NCBI RefSeq assembly: GCF_024298965.1
Contig: NZ_CP085193.1
Span: 8,246,001-8,310,000 of the forward strand
Source: Streptomyces rapamycinicus NRRL 5491
GTDB lineage: Bacteria; Actinomycetota; Actinomycetes; Streptomycetales; Streptomycetaceae
DNA length: 64,000 nucleotides
Direction of reading: 5' to 3'
This document shows positions 26,483-36,195 of this stretch, piece by piece. The stretch's first letter is position 1, and the number at the start of each line of letters is the position of its first letter. The notes below the pieces were generated by a model. The model was not told where the DNA came from and made no database searches. It was given only the letters and a program-made list of their open reading frames with translations. A program made the translations under genes and the position numbers.

Positions 26483-29400
26483 ATGCCTCATGTGCCTCTG
26501 AGTTCGCATCCGGCTGATGAGAGGGGTCCGTTCACCGAGTTGTCCGCTGCTGCGCGGGTGGTGTGGGCGAAGTACGAGCGAAAAACGGACAGTTGGCTTC
26601 CGTTGTGGCGCCATATGGCGGACAGCGGGGCTGTAGCCGGGATGCTGTGGGAACACTGGGTTCCCCGGTCCATCAAGGAGTCGGTGGCCGAGGCACTGCC
26701 GGCAGGTGAGACAGATGCGCGGATGCTCGTAGGGTTTTTGGCGGCCGTCCACGATGCCGGCAAGGCCACCCCTGCGTTCGCCTGTCAGGTTGAGGCCTTG
26801 GCAGCGCGGATGCGGGATGCCGGGCTGGAGATGCCGCTTGCCCGGGAGTACGGAGAGGACCGGCGGTTGGCGCCGCACGGGCTGGCCGGGCAACTGCTGC
26901 TGCAGGAGTGGATGTCCCAGCGATTCGGCCTTCGCGGCCGGGTATCTGGACAGTTCGCCGTCGTAGCGGGCGGGCACCATGGCACGCCTCCTGATCATCA
27001 GCACATTCACGATCTTCAACTTCGTCCGCACCTGCTGCGGCATCCAGGGTCGAGCGAGAACGTATGGCGCCGAGTGCAGTACGAGCTGATGGACGCCTGT
27101 GCTGCATGGGTTGGTGTGACGGAACGACTGCCGGAGTGGCAGGAGGTTCGGCTGGCTCAGCCGGTGCAGGTGATCCTGACCGCTGTGGTGATCGTTTCGG
27201 ACTGGGTCGCCAGTTCTGCCGAGTTGTTCCCGTATGACCCGGAGACCTGGCAGCCCGCCGGTCCGGTGGGTGAGCAACGCCGGTTGCGGGCTGCCTGGGA
27301 GGGGTTGGATCTGCCGGCGCCGTGGCACCCGGAGGAGCCTTTGGAGGCTGTCGAGCAGTTGTTCGCCCAGCGGTTCCCCCGGCTCAAGGATGCGGCGATC
27401 CGGCCGGTTCAGGCCGAGGCTGTTCGGGTGGCGCGTGCGATGCCGACGCCGGGGATGGTGGTGATCGAGGCGCCTATGGGCGAGGGGAAGACCGAGGCAG
27501 CTTTTGCTGCGGCGGAGGTCTTGGCCGCTCGGTCCGGCGCAGGTGGTGTGCTGGTGGCACTGCCCACCCGGGCCACAGGGGACGCCATGTTTCCCCGGTT
27601 CCTTGATTGGCTGGGCAGGTTGCCTGACGGTGAGGTGGGAGGCGATGGTCGGCGGTCCGTCGTTTTGGCTCATGCCAAGGCAGCGCTCAATGAGTTGTGG
27701 GCGGGGTTGCTACGCCGAGGGCAGCAGGCCATCGTCGCCGTTGATCTCGATGGACAGGAGCAGGACGGCGTAGGTTCTGCCAAACCCTCTGGCCTCCACG
27801 CTCATCAGTGGCTGCGTGGACGTAAGAAGCAACTCCTGGCTTCGTTCGCGGTAACGACCATCGATCAACTGCTGTTTGCCGGCCTGAAAAGCCGGCACCT
27901 GGCGCTGCGGCATCTTGCGGTGGCGGGCAAGGTCGTCATCATCGATGAGGCGCACGCCTATGACGCGTATATGGGACGGTATTTGGACCGGGTGCTGGAG
28001 TGGCTGGCAGCGTACCGGGTGCCGGTCGTTCTGCTGTCTGCCACGTTGCCGTCAGACCGAAGGCGTGCCCTGGTAACGGCCTATGCTGCTTCATCTGGCG
28101 CGGGCGTCGAGACGGGCGTTGACGCCTACCCTCTGATCACTGCTGTCTCCCCGGGGCACCCGGTCCTCACGGCTCGCCCCTCTGCCGCCTCGGGGCGGCT
28201 GCTCCGTGTGGTCTTGGAGCGGCTGGACGATGACGTGAGCGTGCTGGCCGACCGGCTGGAGCGGGAGCTGGCCCTGGGTGGCTGCGCGTTGGTCGTGCGT
28301 AACACCGTGGACCGTGTGTTGGAGGCGGCGGACGTTTTGAGGGAGCGTCTGGGCACGGAAGCGGTCACCGTGGCGCACTCGCGGTTCCTTGCGGCTGACC
28401 GGGCTGCGAAGGATGCCGAGTTGGTTCGGCGGTTTGGGCCGGATCAGCAGGAGCGTCCGTCGCGCCATGTGGTGGTCGCCAGTCAGGTGGCGGAGCAGTC
28501 GCTCGACATCGATTTCGATCTGCTGGTCACGGATCTGGCTCCGGTGGATTTGGTCCTTCAGAGGATGGGGCGGCTGCACCGGCACCGGTGGCGTCGGCCG
28601 CCCCGTCTGGCGCAGCCGCGTTGTCTGGTTACTGGTGTGGACTGGGTGGCCACTCCGCCCTCGCCGGTCAAGGGAACTCGTGCGGTCTATCGGAGCGAAT
28701 ACGCCCTGCTGCGTTCGCTGGCTGTGCTCGGCCCGTACCTGGACGGAGTAGCTCTGGAGTTGCCGGACTGCATCAGCCCGCTGGTGCAGACGGCGTACGG
28801 GGAGCAGCCAGCCGGTCCCAGTGCGTGGTCGCAGCAGATAGCGGAGGCCCGTGTCGCGCACGAGCAACTGCTGGCTGAGAAGAGGGAGAAGGCCGGGGGT
28901 TTTCTGCTCGATTCGGTCGCGCGGGCCGGGCGGCCACTGTATGGGTGGCTAGAGGCTGCCGCCGGTGACGTGGACGACAGTAGTGCGGGACGTGCCCAGG
29001 TGCGGGACAGCGCGGAGACTTTGGAAGTGCTGGTCGTCCAGCGGCAAGCCGATGGACGGCTGACCACCGTGCCGTGGCTGAACAGGGGACGCGGCGGTTT
29101 GGAGTTGCCCACAGATTTCCCGCCGAGTCGGCGTGCGGCCGAGGCGGTGGCCGCCAGTGCGCTCACGCTTCCGGGGCGTTTCAGCACGCCCTGGATGATC
29201 GACCGGGTCATCACGGAGCTGGAGCAGTTCCTGGTTCCTGCCTGGCAGGTGAAGGAGTGCCCGTGGCTGGCAGGAGAGCTGATTTTGGTGCTCGACGCCG
29301 ATTGTCAGACCCGTCTGGCAGGCTTCCTGCTCACCTACAGCCGTGCCGATGGACTGCGGGTGACGGCCCCTGGCGTGCTCATACCCGGTACAGGAGCAGC

Positions 29401-31297
29401 CGGTGAGGGGGTGGGTGCGTACGAGGACGGATGTGTGAGTAAGGAAGGGAACCACAGTGAGCGACGCCAGGGAGCAGGCGCAGTCGACGCCGAGTTCGAC
29501 GCCGCTGCTGTTATCCGGGTACGCACGGAGGGCTCGGAGGGAACTGTGATGAACGAGGGGCCTGCGGAGGCGGTCGGGCCTCCGTCTTTCGATCTGGTCT
29601 CCGCGCCATGGCTACCGGTGCAGCGAGGGGACGGGACGGTAGAGGAGGTCTCCCTGCTCGGTCTGTTCGAACAGGCGGATTCCCTACGGCGGCTGGTAGG
29701 GGATGTTCCCACCCAGGAGATCGCTCTGCTGCGAATGATGCTTGCGATCTTGTACGACGCGTTGGACGGCCCCGCAGAGGTGGAAGACTGGGAGGATCTC
29801 TGGCTGTCGTCTAACGCGTTTTCCGCAGTCCCCGCTTATCTCGAACAGCACCGGGACCGATTCAACCTGTTCGACCCCGAGCGGCCGTTCTATCAGGTCG
29901 CCGGCTTGCGGACGGAAAAAGGCGAGGTCGCGCCGCTCAGCCGGATCGTCGCGGACGTGCCCGTGGGCGAGCCGTTCTTCGCCATGCGGCGGCCCGGCGT
30001 CGCTTCCCTCTCATACGCGGAAGCCGCACGGTGGCTCGTACACGCCCACGCCTACGACACCTCCGGTATCAAGTCCGCCATGGTGAACGACGAGCGGGCG
30101 AAAGCCGGAAAGGTCTACCCCCTGGGCGTAGGGACGTTGGGGAATCTCGGGGGAATCCTCGCCGAGGGAGCCACGCTCCGAGAGACCCTGCTGCTCAACC
30201 TCATCGCTCTGGAGGAGGCAGGGGCCGAGGCTGACAGCAGGGCCGGGGAGGACATGCCGGTCTGGCGGCGATCCGCCCCACTAGGAGCGGGAGAACGCAA
30301 GCACGCGTCCGGGCCCCCGCACCCCGCAGGGCTGCGGGACCTGTACACCTGGCAGTCCCGGAGGATCCGCCTGCATGCGGAAGGCGGCGTGGTCACCGGG
30401 GTGGTGCTCGGCTATGGCGACCCGCTGACGCTGGCCGAGCCCTGGAAACTCGAGCCGATGTCGGGCTGGAGGCGCAATGAGGCCCAGGAGAAGAAGCAGG
30501 GGCGCACTCCGGTGTACACGCCACTGCGGCATGACCCGAGCAGGGCGGCGTGGCGAGGACTGGGTTCCCTGCTCCCGGCCCGTCGGCAGGTAGCGGACGA
30601 AGGGAAAGGCGGTGAGCCGGCCCCCGTCCTGCGCTCCGGAATTGCCCGCTGGTTTACGCGGGTGATCATCGCCAGCGAGATCGACCCTGGAACGTTGGTC
30701 CGGTTGCGTTTCGTCGGTACGGTGTACGGCACCCAGCAGTCAGTGATTGACGAGATCGTGGACGACTCCGTGCTCCTGCCGGTGGTCACCCTGCACGAGG
30801 CGAACCCGGTATTCGGCGCCGCCGCGGTCGACGCCGTCAGCGACGCGGAAGACGCTGTGCGCGCCCTAGGCCAGCTCGCCGGGAATCTGGCCCGCGCCGC
30901 CGGAAGCGCCCCCGCGACGCCCATCGCCACCGCCCGAGACATGGGCTTCGGCGCCTTGGACGGCCCCTACCGGGCATGGCTGAAGGATCTGCTGGCCTTC
31001 CCCGACCTGGAGATCGCCCGCCAGCAGTGGCGGGATACGGTCCGCGAGCGTCTCGAGCGACTCAGCCGACAACTGCTCACCTCAGCGGGGCCAGCAGCCG
31101 ATGAAGGACGACTGATCGACGCCCCAGGGCAGGGCGGCCAGCTGATGGATGCCGGCCGAGCCGAGCTGTGGTTCCGAGCCCGCCTGCACAAGGTCCTGGG
31201 CCCGCCGCCGAGCCGGCGCAAAACGACCGCTCCGGTGCCCGCCCAGCCAGGCGGCACTCGATTCGCCGCCCCCAACCGCGCGAAGAGAGCACGATGA
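26483..31297 (+). CDS. cas3-cas8e: Cas3-Cse1 (Cas8e) natural fusion protein, type I-E (locus 1)
   Basis: One 1604-residue protein joins the interference nuclease-helicase to the large Cascade subunit. Cas3 part: HD nuclease motif AAVHDAGKATPAF (His90-Asp91) and GGHHG, Walker A EAPMGEGKT (about 329-337), DEAH box VIIDEAHAYD (488-491), LLSATLP, and QRMGRLHRH. After a charged, Gly-rich linker (about 965-1022) the Cse1 part begins at FDLVSAPWLPVQ and runs to the end, with the four-helix C-terminal region. Cse1 recognises the PAM and recruits Cas3, so the fusion fixes recruitment. Such fusions are known in Streptomyces. The ATG at 26483 follows GGAGGGGGAG. A good ribosome site occurs inside, before the Cse1 part. 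It is first of a tight operon; the next gene overlaps as ATGA. Confidence 0.95.
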   Translation: MPHVPLSSHPADERGPFTELSAAARVVWAKYERKTDSWLPLWRHMADSGAVAGMLWEHWVPRSIKESVAEALPAGETDARMLVGFLAAVHDAGKATPAFACQVEALAARMRDAGLEMPLAREYGEDRRLAPHGLAGQLLLQEWMSQRFGLRGRVSGQFAVVAGGHHGTPPDHQHIHDLQLRPHLLRHPGSSENVWRRVQYELMDACAAWVGVTERLPEWQEVRLAQPVQVILTAVVIVSDWVASSAELFPYDPETWQPAGPVGEQRRLRAAWEGLDLPAPWHPEEPLEAVEQLFAQRFPRLKDAAIRPVQAEAVRVARAMPTPGMVVIEAPMGEGKTEAAFAAAEVLAARSGAGGVLVALPTRATGDAMFPRFLDWLGRLPDGEVGGDGRRSVVLAHAKAALNELWAGLLRRGQQAIVAVDLDGQEQDGVGSAKPSGLHAHQWLRGRKKQLLASFAVTTIDQLLFAGLKSRHLALRHLAVAGKVVIIDEAHAYDAYMGRYLDRVLEWLAAYRVPVVLLSATLPSDRRRALVTAYAASSGAGVETGVDAYPLITAVSPGHPVLTARPSAASGRLLRVVLERLDDDVSVLADRLERELALGGCALVVRNTVDRVLEAADVLRERLGTEAVTVAHSRFLAADRAAKDAELVRRFGPDQQERPSRHVVVASQVAEQSLDIDFDLLVTDLAPVDLVLQRMGRLHRHRWRRPPRLAQPRCLVTGVDWVATPPSPVKGTRAVYRSEYALLRSLAVLGPYLDGVALELPDCISPLVQTAYGEQPAGPSAWSQQIAEARVAHEQLLAEKREKAGGFLLDSVARAGRPLYGWLEAAAGDVDDSSAGRAQVRDSAETLEVLVVQRQADGRLTTVPWLNRGRGGLELPTDFPPSRRAAEAVAASALTLPGRFSTPWMIDRVITELEQFLVPAWQVKECPWLAGELILVLDADCQTRLAGFLLTYSRADGLRVTAPGVLIPGTGAAGEGVGAYEDGCVSKEGNHSERRQGAGAVDAEFDAAAVIRVRTEGSEGTVMNEGPAEAVGPPSFDLVSAPWLPVQRGDGTVEEVSLLGLFEQADSLRRLVGDVPTQEIALLRMMLAILYDALDGPAEVEDWEDLWLSSNAFSAVPAYLEQHRDRFNLFDPERPFYQVAGLRTEKGEVAPLSRIVADVPVGEPFFAMRRPGVASLSYAEAARWLVHAHAYDTSGIKSAMVNDERAKAGKVYPLGVGTLGNLGGILAEGATLRETLLLNLIALEEAGAEADSRAGEDMPVWRRSAPLGAGERKHASGPPHPAGLRDLYTWQSRRIRLHAEGGVVTGVVLGYGDPLTLAEPWKLEPMSGWRRNEAQEKKQGRTPVYTPLRHDPSRAAWRGLGSLLPARRQVADEGKGGEPAPVLRSGIARWFTRVIIASEIDPGTLVRLRFVGTVYGTQQSVIDEIVDDSVLLPVVTLHEANPVFGAAAVDAVSDAEDAVRALGQLAGNLARAAGSAPATPIATARDMGFGALDGPYRAWLKDLLAFPDLEIARQQWRDTVRERLERLSRQLLTSAGPAADEGRLIDAPGQGGQLMDAGRAELWFRARLHKVLGPPPSRRKTTAPVPAQPGGTRFAAPNRAKRAR
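29536..29551 (+). promoter_or_regulatory. Internal ribosome binding site and ATG at the Cas3/Cse1 junction
   Basis: GGAGGG at 29536-29541 stands seven bases before an in-frame ATG (29549) exactly where the Cse1 part starts (MNEGPAEAVG, then FDLVSAPWLPV). Initiation here would give a separate 582-residue Cse1. This could be a relic of the time before the genes fused or a working second start. Confidence 0.5.
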
Positions 31298-32133
31298 CCA
31301 CAACGACACAAGGGACCAAGCCCGCTTCTGCCGTGCAGGAGCGCGACACCAATGACCCGCATCGCCAATCTGTGCCTCGCTCGGCAGCCCTGCGGACTGT
31401 CAACCGGTTGCAGAGCGGCTACCGCAGGGACAATCCGGCCGCGGTTGCGGCAGTCGCGCGGCTGCGGCGGGAAGCTGGCCGCGATGTCTATGCCTCGCCC
31501 TCGAGCTGGGGTCTCGATGTCCTTGCGGACCTCACCGAGCTTCGAGAACAGCGCAGGCAAGAAGACCAAGAAGGCAACGACCCGTCGCGGTACCTGTCGC
31601 GCGAGATCAGGCGACGGCACGAAACGCGAGAGGAGCGCGAGGACCGCGCGGTCCATCTCGCTGTGACCCTCTGGGCACTTCACCAGCAGTCCCTTCGGGA
31701 TGAACCGATGCACGTCCCCGGCTGGTCTCTGGGCCGCGCCGTACGACGGCTGGCAGATGGCAAGCGGGGCTTGAAGGACCTGACCCGCCCGCCCACCAAC
31801 AGCCCGGCATCTCGACCGGTGGCGGATGTCAATTCACCCATTCGAACCCGCTTTGTGCGCATCGGAACATCGGTCGATTTCGACATGCTTAGCCGTCGGC
31901 TGCGCGAAGTGGTAGTGCTGCTGCGCAACGCTCGCATCCCCCTGGACTACGGGCTGCTTGCCGATCAGCTCAATTACTGGCAGGACGAGGCGAGCCAGGG
32001 CGACGTCAGGCGCTCCTGGGGCCGTGACTTCCACCGCGCCTACATCACCTCTGCGACAGACGGCGACGAAGAGGCCACGCCTGACGCTGCTGTCCAGGCC
32101 CCGGACGCACTGGCCGACGAGGCGGTCGAGTAG
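31294..32133 (+). CDS. cas11e: Cas11e / Cse2 (CasB) small subunit of Cascade (locus 1)
   Basis: This small subunit forms the belly of the type I-E Cascade complex and helps stabilise the R-loop; 279 residues, helical and strongly basic. Recognisable Cse2 features are VHLAVTLWALHQQSL, SLGRAVRRLA, FVRIGTSVDFDMLSRRLREVVVLLRN and the C-terminal LNYWQDEASQGDVRRSWGRDFH. It is longer than many Cse2 proteins because of a charged N-terminal extension of about 60 residues. The start overlaps the previous stop (ATGA), so it is coupled to Cas3-Cse1. Confidence 0.9.
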   Translation: MTTTTQGTKPASAVQERDTNDPHRQSVPRSAALRTVNRLQSGYRRDNPAAVAAVARLRREAGRDVYASPSSWGLDVLADLTELREQRRQEDQEGNDPSRYLSREIRRRHETREEREDRAVHLAVTLWALHQQSLRDEPMHVPGWSLGRAVRRLADGKRGLKDLTRPPTNSPASRPVADVNSPIRTRFVRIGTSVDFDMLSRRLREVVVLLRNARIPLDYGLLADQLNYWQDEASQGDVRRSWGRDFHRAYITSATDGDEEATPDAAVQAPDALADEAVE

Positions 32134-32226
32134 TCCGCGCCCGCCAGCCGCGACGCGGCCGCGACACCGCTCCCCCTGCTGCGCCCCCCAAAAAAAGCAG
32201 TATTGCTTGAAAAGAAACGGACCACG

Positions 32227-33435
32227 ATGACCCGCACCATCCTCGACATCCACATTCTCCAGACCGTTCCGCCGAGCAATCTCAACCGGGACGACACAGG
32301 AACTCCCAAGTCGGCGTACTACGGAGGGGTCCGCCGTGCACGAGTTTCCAGCCAGGCATGGAAGCGCGCGACTCGTAAAGCGTTCAATGACCTGCTGCCC
32401 CCTGAAGAACTCGGTGTCCGTACCAAGAAGGTCGCCGATGCTCTTGCCAAGCGGATCCGCGCCCGGGCTGACTCCCTGCCCGCGGTGGCCATCGAGCTGG
32501 CTACCGAAACGCTGAAGGTGGCCACCGGCACTAAGATCGACGTGCCGAAGCGGAAGGGAAAGAACGACGAGGAGCCGACCGCCTCCCCCACCTCCTCTTA
32601 CCTGATGTTCCTCAGTCAACGGCAGTTGGACGCCCTGGCCGAGCTGGCGATCGAAGGCAGCGGAACAGACGGGGACGTCGACACGCTCACGGAACACTTC
32701 AAGAAGAAGGAGAATAAGGCCAAGGCCCGACAGGCGGTCGACTCCAGGCACTCGGTGGACATCGCTCTCTTCGGGCGCATGGTCGCCGACTCTGCCGACC
32801 TGAACGTCGAAGCGGCCACACAGGTGGCGCACGCCATCAGCGTCCACAAGTCGGAGATCGAGTCCGATTACTACACCGCAGTGGACGACCTGAGTACTGA
32901 CGAGGAATCCGGGGCCGGCATGATCGGCACCGTCGACTTCAACTCCGCCACGCTGTACCGCTACGCCGCCCTGGACGTCGACGAGTTGCAGCACAACCTC
33001 GGCCTCGGACTTCGAGACGATGAATCACCGAGTACCCCAGTAGAGAAAGCGGTCGGCGCGTTCCTGGAGGCGTTTATCACATCACTGCCGACCGGGAAGA
33101 TCAACACCTTCGGCAACCACACGCTGCCCTCCGCAGTGATCGTAAAGCTCCGCGGCCGCCGCCCGGTCAGCTTCGCCGGAGCCTTCGAGGAGCCTGTTCC
33201 GCAGGGGGCAGGTGGCGGATACCTGCGGGAAAGCTGCCGCCGTCTTGCCTCCTACGTGCCGGACCTGGAGAAGCAGTACGGGATCGAAACCAAGGACGAC
33301 CACAGCTGGGTCTTCCGCGTCGGCGACGAGACCGAGGAGCTTTCTCGGCTCGGCGAGCGAGTGTCCCTGGAGGTTCTGATGCGCGACGTGAGTGCGGCGG
33401 TGGCACAGCGGCTCATGCCCGGAGCCGGGGCATGA
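32227..33435 (+). CDS. cas7e: Cas7e / Cse4 (CasC) backbone subunit (locus 1)
   Basis: This protein forms the repeating backbone of Cascade along the crRNA spacer; 402 residues. Diagnostic stretches are LDIHILQTVPPSNLNRDD, AYYGGVRRARVSSQAWKRAT, VDIALFGRMVAD, GAGMIGTVDFNSATLYRY and FGNHTLPSAVIVKLRG. The ATG at 32227 starts at the family N-terminus; the open frame runs only eight codons further. A 93-base gap, the largest in this operon, precedes it. It overlaps cas5e by four bases (ATGA). Confidence 0.95.
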   Translation: MTRTILDIHILQTVPPSNLNRDDTGTPKSAYYGGVRRARVSSQAWKRATRKAFNDLLPPEELGVRTKKVADALAKRIRARADSLPAVAIELATETLKVATGTKIDVPKRKGKNDEEPTASPTSSYLMFLSQRQLDALAELAIEGSGTDGDVDTLTEHFKKKENKAKARQAVDSRHSVDIALFGRMVADSADLNVEAATQVAHAISVHKSEIESDYYTAVDDLSTDEESGAGMIGTVDFNSATLYRYAALDVDELQHNLGLGLRDDESPSTPVEKAVGAFLEAFITSLPTGKINTFGNHTLPSAVIVKLRGRRPVSFAGAFEEPVPQGAGGGYLRESCRRLASYVPDLEKQYGIETKDDHSWVFRVGDETEELSRLGERVSLEVLMRDVSAAVAQRLMPGAGA

Positions 33436-34211
33436 CGGTGATGCTGCTGCGGCTCGCCGGGCCCCTTCAGTCCTGGGGCTCCACTGCCCGCTTCGCCCGC
33501 CGCAGCACGGAAAACGCGCCCACCAAGAGCGGAGTACTGGGCCTCCTCGCCGCCGCCGAGGGCAGGCCTCGCGACGCGGACCTCTCCGACCTTGCCGCGC
33601 TGCGTTTCGGCGTACGGATCGACCAGCCCGGCTCGCGCCTCCGTGACTTCCACACTGCCCACCACGCCGACTCGGACAAAGCCATGCCCCTTTCCGAGCG
33701 GTTCTACCTTGCTGATGCCGTCTTCATCGCCGGCGTCGAAGGAGACAGGGCGTTGCTGCAGCGCCTGTACCAGGCTCTGCGCGCTCCGCGCTTCCTGCCC
33801 TATCTCGGACGGCGCTCCTGCCCTCCTTCCCTCCCCATCGACATGGGCCCACCCTTCGAAGACGCCCTTGAGGATGCTCTGCGCACTGCGAAATGGCAGG
33901 CATCCCGCTGGTACCGGCGGCAGCTGGAGCGCGCCGCCGACATGAGGACTTCGACCGGCCCCGTGGACCTGGACGTACTGATCGACTGTCCACCGGGCGA
34001 GGCGCCGCACCTCTCCCTTCGGGACGCCCCGGTGAGCTTCGATCCACGGCACCGGCAATACACACTGCGGGGCGTCCTCACCGACCACTCCGCCCCACCG
34101 CCGCCTGCGCGGCGCGGTGTGCCAGCGCCGCATGATCCCACCTCCGTGCTCCGCCCCCTCGACTCGCCCAACAGCACCACAACGGCAGAGAACTCCCCGA
34201 GGACCAGCTGA
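33432..34211 (+). CDS. cas5e: Cas5e (CasD) 5'-handle binding subunit (locus 1)
   Basis: This RAMP protein caps the 5' repeat handle of the crRNA in Cascade; 259 residues. Family signatures are LLRLAGPLQSWGSTARFARR, PTKSGVLGLLAAAEG, RIDQPGSRLRDFHTA, RFYLADAVFIAGVEG and FLGRRSCPP-type LPYLGRRSCPPSLP. It overlaps cas7e (ATGA) and its stop overlaps the start of cas6e, so the three are translated in series. The Pro/Ser-rich tail after about residue 220 is variable. Confidence 0.95.
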   Translation: MTVMLLRLAGPLQSWGSTARFARRSTENAPTKSGVLGLLAAAEGRPRDADLSDLAALRFGVRIDQPGSRLRDFHTAHHADSDKAMPLSERFYLADAVFIAGVEGDRALLQRLYQALRAPRFLPYLGRRSCPPSLPIDMGPPFEDALEDALRTAKWQASRWYRRQLERAADMRTSTGPVDLDVLIDCPPGEAPHLSLRDAPVSFDPRHRQYTLRGVLTDHSAPPPPARRGVPAPHDPTSVLRPLDSPNSTTTAENSPRTS

Positions 34212-34936
34212 TGTACCTGACCCGCTTCCGCATCAACACCGCCCGCTCCGGCGCTCGTCGGCTTCTCGGCTCCCCGCACGCCATGCACGGCGCCGTCAAC
34301 ATGGCCTTTCCCAACCCATCAGCCCGCGACGGACAAGGGCCACGGGTGTTGTGGCGCGTGGACCCACAGGCTGCTGGACGCACCGACCTGCTCATCGTCA
34401 GCCCCGGCCGCCCTGACCTGACACACCTCGTCGAACAAGCAGGCTGGCCCGGTTTGGAACAACCGGGATGGACCACCTTCGCTTACAAGGAGTTCCTCGA
34501 CCGCCTCGCCATAGGAGACACCTGGGGCTTCCGGCTCACCGCCAACCCCGTCCACGACATCCACAAACCAGGAGACCCTGAAGGGGCCCGCACCAAACGG
34601 ACGGCACACGTCACCCCACGCCACCAGATCGGCTGGCTCCTCAAACGGCAGGAACAGGCCGGTTTTGAAATCGTGTGCACGCCCCCCGAACGCCAGCTGA
34701 CCCAGCGGGGCCACGAACACCAAGTCATCGTGCACAATCGGATGCCCCTGCAGTTCCGCAAGAGGGATGCAGCCGGTTCCTCCCGGCACAACGTCCGCTT
34801 CACCCGAGTCACCTTCGACGGTCGCCTGCGCATCACCGACGCCGACGCCTTCCGCCGTACTCTCACCCACGGACTCGGCAAAGCCAAGGCATACGGCTGC
34901 GGCCTCATGACTCTGGCTCCCGCGCGGGCATCATGA
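34211..34936 (+). CDS. cas6e: Cas6e / Cse3 (CasE) crRNA endoribonuclease (locus 1)
   Basis: This nuclease cuts the repeat hairpin of the precursor CRISPR RNA and stays on the 3' handle; 241 residues. The family N-terminus MYLTRFRINTAR is present. His26 in HAMHGAV stands at the position of the catalytic His of E. coli Cas6e. The C-terminal glycine-rich loop is GLGKAKAYGCGLMTL. Because the neighbouring array 1 has a different repeat from arrays 2-5, this copy is likely matched to that repeat class (inference). It overlaps cas5e and cas1. Confidence 0.95.
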   Translation: MYLTRFRINTARSGARRLLGSPHAMHGAVNMAFPNPSARDGQGPRVLWRVDPQAAGRTDLLIVSPGRPDLTHLVEQAGWPGLEQPGWTTFAYKEFLDRLAIGDTWGFRLTANPVHDIHKPGDPEGARTKRTAHVTPRHQIGWLLKRQEQAGFEIVCTPPERQLTQRGHEHQVIVHNRMPLQFRKRDAAGSSRHNVRFTRVTFDGRLRITDADAFRRTLTHGLGKAKAYGCGLMTLAPARAS

Positions 34937-36195
34937 GTACCGTCGGTCAACGCAGCGCCTCCTCGCCACAGGAACTCACCCGAGTCGGCGACCGGATCTC
35001 CTTCATCTACCTGGAACGCTGCACGATTCACCGCGAGGACAACGCCATCACAGCCACGGACTCGGACGGAGTTACCCACATCCCCTCCGCCACGATCGGG
35101 ACCCTGCTCCTTGGCCCCGGCACCCGCGTGACCCACCAAGCCATGTCCGTGCTCGGGGAATGCGGAGCCGGCGTGGTATGGGTCGGCGAACAAGGCGTGC
35201 GCTACTACGCAGGCGGCCGGGCCCTCACCCGTTCATCTCGCCTCGTCGAAGCGCAGGCCACAGCCTGGGCAAACCGCCGCACCCGGCTCGAGGTAGCACG
35301 CGCCATGTACCGCCTGCGTTTCCCCGAGGACGACCCCTCGACCCACACCCGCCAGGAACTGCTCAACATGGAGGGGCGCCGGGTCAAGGAGTGCTACCGT
35401 CACGAATCCGCCCGTACCAAAGTCCCCTGGCGTCGACGTGAGTACCATCAAGGCAACTTCGCCGCTGGCGACCCTGCCAACCAAGCCGTTACCGCGGCCG
35501 CCCAGTGCATGTACGGCATCGCCCACGCCGTAGTGACCGCACTCGGTTGCTCACCAGGGCTCGGCTTCGTGCACTCCGGACACGAACGATCCTTCGTCCT
35601 GGACATCGCCGACCTCTACAAAACAGACATCGGCATCCCTGCCGCATTCGACGCAGCAGCTCAAGGCCAAGAAGACGTAGCATCCCGCACCCGTCGAGCG
35701 CTCAGAGATCGCATCAACGAAACAGGCCTCCTCAACCGGTGTGTACGAGACATCAAAAGCCTCCTCCTTGCCCCCGACGGCACCCAGGCACCAGACAACA
35801 CCACAGATCAGGTAACACTCCAATCCGACCGTGACCAACTCGTAGCGAGTGGTCGCAACTACGGCACCCCAGATTCCGGAAACGCCCATGGGAGGAACCG
35901 ATCTGGTGACAGTTATCGTCCTCGCCAACTGCCCCGTAGGACTACGCGGCTTCCTCACCCGCTGGCTCCTGGAAGTCTCCCCCGGCGTCTTCCTGGGCTC
36001 TCCCTCCGCCCGCGTACGGGACATCTTGTGGGAAGAAGTCCGCCAGTACAGAGGCAAAGGCCGGGCCCTACTGGCCTACCAGACCCACAACGAACAAGGC
36101 TTCACCTTCGCCACCCACGAGCACGCCTGGCAACCCACCAATCACGAGGGCCTCACCCTCCTGTATCGACCGACAGTTCAGACCTCCGCGCCTAG
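34933..36195 (+). CDS. cas1e: Cas1e integrase with displaced C-terminal reading frame (locus 1)
   Basis: Cas1 is the integrase of spacer acquisition. The core is intact, with family motifs IPSATIGTLLLGPGTRVTHQ and GAGVVWVGEQGVRYYA. The catalytic Glu is in NMEGRRVKECY, and His and Asp are in GFVHSGHERSFVLDIADLYK. The frame then runs to 420 residues, about 95 longer than the locus 3 homologue. After SGRNY it fails to use the stop that would follow a PWEEPIW-like end (the locus 3 protein ends DSDEVFW). It instead reads through cas2 in another frame, adding an Arg/Pro-rich tail. A small indel near 35,860-35,880 is the likely cause. Activity with this tail is uncertain. Confidence 0.85.
   Translation: MSTVGQRSASSPQELTRVGDRISFIYLERCTIHREDNAITATDSDGVTHIPSATIGTLLLGPGTRVTHQAMSVLGECGAGVVWVGEQGVRYYAGGRALTRSSRLVEAQATAWANRRTRLEVARAMYRLRFPEDDPSTHTRQELLNMEGRRVKECYRHESARTKVPWRRREYHQGNFAAGDPANQAVTAAAQCMYGIAHAVVTALGCSPGLGFVHSGHERSFVLDIADLYKTDIGIPAAFDAAAQGQEDVASRTRRALRDRINETGLLNRCVRDIKSLLLAPDGTQAPDNTTDQVTLQSDRDQLVASGRNYGTPDSGNAHGRNRSGDSYRPRQLPRRTTRLPHPLAPGSLPRRLPGLSLRPRTGHLVGRSPPVQRQRPGPTGLPDPQRTRLHLRHPRARLATHQSRGPHPPVSTDSSDLRA

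Noticed and set aside
34675..36195. Extended 506-residue frame containing cas1 of locus 1
   Set aside because: The first 86 codons lie inside cas6e in another frame; the ATG at 34933 overlaps the cas6e stop as in locus 3.
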